DNA of 44,270 nucleotides, from the NCBI GenBank assembly GCA_013619155.1, contig JABXKT010000038.1, positions 1 to 44,270 of the forward strand, given 5' to 3'. Below are positions 42,021-44,270 of the stretch, piece after piece. The position numbers and the translations under genes are program-made. Position 1 is the stretch's first letter. Every line of letters starts with the position of its first letter. The notes below the pieces were generated by a model, which worked only from the letters and a program-made list of their open reading frames with translations, did no database searches and was not told where the DNA came from. The DNA is from Desulfobacteraceae bacterium (GTDB taxonomy: Bacteria > Desulfobacterota > Desulfobacteria > Desulfobacterales > Desulfolunaceae).

Positions 42021-42038
42021 TGAGTCTATGGCGACTCA
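42021..42038. promoter_or_regulatory. Palindrome C, candidate activator site, overlaps activator stop codon
   Basis: TGAGTC, TATGGC, GACTCA: perfect 6-bp arms, 19 bp from palindrome B centre to centre. The last codons and the TAG stop of the activator gene lie within it. Confidence 0.65.
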
Positions 42039-43393
42039 GGACATCCCATGTGCTTGCGAATGAGACGAGAGGCACGTGATTGGCTGACCCCCAAGGCGGC
42101 GGCCACCTTACGCGTGCTGCCGTGTTTGGCCTGGGCCTCCAGCACCAGAGTACGCTCCATGGCAGCCAGGGTGTCATCCAGGGATCCTTCCGGTGCGGCT
42201 GTCGTGGCCTGGCTCCTGCTCTCATAGATCGATGTGGGAAGGTGGGCCCTGGTGATCACCTCATCTTCCACGGTAACCACGAGACGCTCCACCAGGTGGG
42301 CGAGTTCACGAACGTTGCCGGGCCATGAATGTTGGCTTAAAAGAGTTTGGGCTTCCTCAGAGACCCGCTTGCCTTTGCCGTGGAGTTTGCCGAAACGATG
42401 GAGAAATTGGCACAACAGGGGCACAAAATCAGCTGTGCGCGCCCTTAAAGGGGGGATCACAATATCAAAGACGTTAAGCCGAAAATAGAGATCCAGGCGA
42501 AAGGCCCCGGTGTTTGCCATGCGTTCCAGATTTCGGTTGGATGCCGCAAGGATGCGTACGTCGGCCGGTATGGTTTGGGAGCTGCCGACGGGTCGGTACT
42601 CCATCTCCTGGACCACATGAAGTAACTTGGCCTGCATGGGCAAGGGGAGCTCGGATATTTCATCCAGAAAAAGGGTGCCGCCTTTTGCCTTGGCGATGAG
42701 GCCTCCCCGAGCATGGATAGCGCCTGAGAAGGCTCCACGCACATGGCCAAACAGCTCGGATTCAAATAATTGCTCTGGAATAGCGGCACAGTTAACCACC
42801 ACAAAGGGTTTATCGGCACGACGGCTATGGCCGTGGATGTACTTCGCCAAAAGGCTTTTACCGCTACCGGATTCCCCCAACAACAGGCAGGGCGCGCTCA
42901 GGTTGGACACCTTGCGCGCCGACGCCATAACCGCCTCCATGGGTCCGCTGCGGTAGATGAGGTCATCGGGCCGAACGTCATCCAGAGGGTCTGGATTATT
43001 TGTCAGATCATCGAGTCGAACAATCTGCCCTTCGTGGGTATTGTCTCGAATGCTCAAAAGTACGTACTCCACCTCACCGGAGTCATCCAAGAGAGGCACA
43101 GCGATGGTCAACACATCCAAGCCGAGGTAAGTCTTCTGCTCCTGCTTGACCGGGCACTTATGCTCGTACACGGCGGGGAGCGCCGGACGATCCCAGGCCC
43201 GATGCTTGTGGATGACCTCCCAGAACGGCAACCCGATCATCTCTTCCTGGGTAAAGCCATAATGTCGCTCGCACGCCTTGTTGACGTACAGCATGCGATA
43301 GTCGTTGTCGTAGATAATGACTTCGTCATGCAGGTTATCCATGAGACGGGCAAAGGTGGCAAAATCCAAGCCAAAATGGTCTGTTTTGATCAT
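42026..43393 (-). CDS. Sigma54-dependent transcriptional activator with PAS domain and TyrR-type HTH
   Basis: A 455-residue activator. Residues 15-125 form a PAS sensor (DEVIIYDNDYRMLYVNKACERHYGF). Residues 145-370 form the AAA+ domain with Walker A GESGSGKS at 173-180, the sigma54 loop GAFSGA at 220-225 (usual GAFTGA; Ser replaces Thr), Walker B LFLDEI at 241-246 and the R-finger region RLDLYFRLNVF. The C-terminal helix-turn-helix (STRKVAAALGVSQSRASRLIRKH) is of the TyrR type rather than the Fis type. There is no receiver domain, so it probably senses a small molecule through PAS. It likely controls the sigma54 promoter at 41556 and the transport/hydroxylase genes downstream. Confidence 0.95.
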   Translation of the reverse strand: MIKTDHFGLDFATFARLMDNLHDEVIIYDNDYRMLYVNKACERHYGFTQEEMIGLPFWEVIHKHRAWDRPALPAVYEHKCPVKQEQKTYLGLDVLTIAVPLLDDSGEVEYVLLSIRDNTHEGQIVRLDDLTNNPDPLDDVRPDDLIYRSGPMEAVMASARKVSNLSAPCLLLGESGSGKSLLAKYIHGHSRRADKPFVVVNCAAIPEQLFESELFGHVRGAFSGAIHARGGLIAKAKGGTLFLDEISELPLPMQAKLLHVVQEMEYRPVGSSQTIPADVRILAASNRNLERMANTGAFRLDLYFRLNVFDIVIPPLRARTADFVPLLCQFLHRFGKLHGKGKRVSEEAQTLLSQHSWPGNVRELAHLVERLVVTVEDEVITRAHLPTSIYESRSQATTAAPEGSLDDTLAAMERTLVLEAQAKHGSTRKVAAALGVSQSRASRLIRKHMGCPESP

Positions 43394-43818
43394 GATGAGT
43401 TCCTGCGAGGGTTCCTCTTCCGGCCAAAGAGTGAACGGACAATGATGCGGTTAAAAACAGGTCTTCTATGGTCAAAGTTCGGCAAAAGCGGGCCTCCGGC
43501 GGCCAGGGACGGGGCCCTTGGAACCCCAAGTGTGTGACGGTGACGGGCCAACCGAGGCATCTTTAACGGGGATACCTCCGGCGGCAGGGCGTGCCCCCTT
43601 GAAAGCAAATTGCGAATGCTCTTTATAGGGTAAGGACTAAGGTTTGACAAACAGGTTTTGATCATTTATTCAGGCGACTCGTCGGCTTATTTCCGTGAAA
43701 GCGAGCCCGAGAAGGTAACTCCTGGCCGCCACAGCTCATGACATCATGATCGAGAAATGATACACCATTACGGCAAATAAATAAGCACACCCCCTGCCCC
43801 ACACCATGGAGATACTCA
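43394..43818. repeat. 425-bp divergent intergenic region with mosaic repeat (copy 8)
   Basis: At about 43488-43665: GGCCTCCGGCGGCCAGGGA, a decayed hairpin arm GTGACGGTGACGGGCC, GGCCAACCGAGGCA, CCTCCGGCGGCAGGGC, TTGCGAATGCTC and GACAAACAGGTTTT. The piece GGCCAACCGAGGCA is shared with the copy at 21.1 kb. The rest, 43666-43818, must hold the promoters of both flanking genes; no clear boxes were recognised. Confidence 0.7.
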
Positions 43819-44270
43819 ATGAACATTGAAACCGCACACCTCATCTGTTACTCCCCCACCGGTACGACCCTTAAGACTCTTGGGGCCATCGCCCGTGGGA
43901 TGAATCTGCCCACAAGCCAGACCCTGGATCTGACCCGTCCCCCTAAGGCAGAGATCTCCTTCGAGACCATGAAGGGAGGACTCACCCTCATCGGTGTTCC
44001 CGTCTACGCGGGACGTGTGGCCCCGGTGGCCGCCGCCCGTCTCCAGGAGATCCAGGGAGACAACACCCCGGCGGTCATCGTGACGGTCTACGGCAACCGG
44101 GATTATGACGGGGCCCTGGTGGAACTCAAAGAGATCGCCGAAGCCAGGGGCTTTATCGTGGTGGCCGGTGCCGCCTTCATCGGAGAGCACTCCTACTCCA
44201 GCCCTGAAAAGCCCATCGCCATGGGCCGCCCCGACGCAGAGGATGAACACATCGCCCACCAGTTCGGAGC
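43819..44270 (+). CDS. EFR1-type flavodoxin/ferrodoxin, 3' end beyond window
   Basis: The 150 codons in view form the flavodoxin-like N-terminal half of EFR1-family proteins: CYSPTGTTLKTL at 10-21 is the FMN-phosphate loop, GGLTLIGVPVYAGRVAPVAAARL and PAVIVTVYGNRDYDGALVEL the core strands, and FIVVAGAAFIGEHSYS the following loop. A C-terminal bacterial ferredoxin domain with two [4Fe-4S] clusters would be expected beyond the edge. The ATG has GGAGAT upstream. The protein probably carries electrons in anaerobic metabolism. It is divergent from the sigma54 activator. Confidence 0.88.
   Translation, partial: MNIETAHLICYSPTGTTLKTLGAIARGMNLPTSQTLDLTRPPKAEISFETMKGGLTLIGVPVYAGRVAPVAAARLQEIQGDNTPAVIVTVYGNRDYDGALVELKEIAEARGFIVVAGAAFIGEHSYSSPEKPIAMGRPDAEDEHIAHQFG

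Larger units (their letters stand above)
41324..42025. other. 702-bp regulatory intergenic region
   Basis: Between the activator gene and the EamA gene, both on the minus strand. It contains the sigma54 promoter (41556-41571) and two of the three GAGTC-N6-GACTC palindromes, with the third just across the stop of the activator gene. The stretch 41580-41760 is AT-rich. No coding region was found. Confidence 0.7.

Noticed and set aside
20966..43665. CRISPR array
   Set aside because: The GC-rich repeats are irregularly spaced by hundreds to thousands of bases, vary in make-up and lack uniform spacers; no cas genes were seen.
43816..44259. A 147-codon open frame on the minus strand
   Set aside because: It is the antisense shadow of the EFR1-type gene, whose plus-strand translation shows clear flavodoxin motifs and a good ribosome binding site.

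Overview
The window looks like a chromosomal segment of a strictly anaerobic, Desulfobacterales-type member of the Desulfobacterota, perhaps near Desulfoluna. This is an inference: the genes show selenium use (selA, yqeB/yqeC/mocA), a CobA-HemD fusion, a sigma54-controlled molybdenum hydroxylase locus, an EFR1-type ferrodoxin, moderately high GC and many GC-rich intergenic repeats. No rRNA or species marker is present, so genus is not certain.

Left region (1-12.8 kb, all minus strand): a cluster that reads like an undescribed export machine. In transcription order it encodes a TolC-like outer-membrane channel, a secreted HlyD/MFP adaptor, a SapC-family protein, a hairpin terminator, a GAF-GAF-TM-HlyD protein, a PqqD/M50-protease/HlyD membrane protein, a shortened SecA-like ATPase, and a LEPR-XLL repeat protein that is the likely cargo. 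No ABC transporter or RND pump is in the cluster. The motor candidate is the SecA paralogue. The cargo gene is built of 155-residue repeats and is broken by an out-of-phase deletion between repeats about 2.8 kb into the gene; the original frame then runs off the left edge.

Middle region (13-29 kb): an AT-rich island with an ISAzo13-like transposase remnant, then housekeeping genes: a Rossmann/DUF2520 protein, hisS, aspS (with the His typical of non-discriminating enzymes), tRNA-Asn(GTT), an ArsA-family remnant without its P-loop, pyrF, a CheD-HDOD fusion, selA-gmhA, a very small FmdB-like zinc protein, hemC, cobA-hemD and moaA. The moaA leader holds two copies of a 10-bp palindrome and an arm that can cover the ribosome binding site.

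Right region (29-43.4 kb, minus strand): a selenium-dependent-type molybdenum hydroxylase locus. It holds the 2Fe-2S, molybdopterin and FAD subunits, the maturation genes mocA, yqeB, yqeC and xdhC, a molybdopterin-binding protein, a BCCT carrier and an EamA exporter. At its upstream end lie a sigma54 activator gene (PAS, AAA+, TyrR-type HTH), a textbook -24/-12 promoter and three GAGTC-N6-GACTC palindromes that look like the activator's sites. The last 450 bases start an EFR1-type flavodoxin/ferrodoxin gene.

Between these genes lies a dispersed mosaic repeat family (GCCTCCGGCGGCC... and CCGCCGGAGGC ends). Two of its modules form hairpins whose outer stems differ in sequence between copies yet keep pairing, which suggests selection on structure. 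One copy supplies the C-terminal codons and stop of xdhC.
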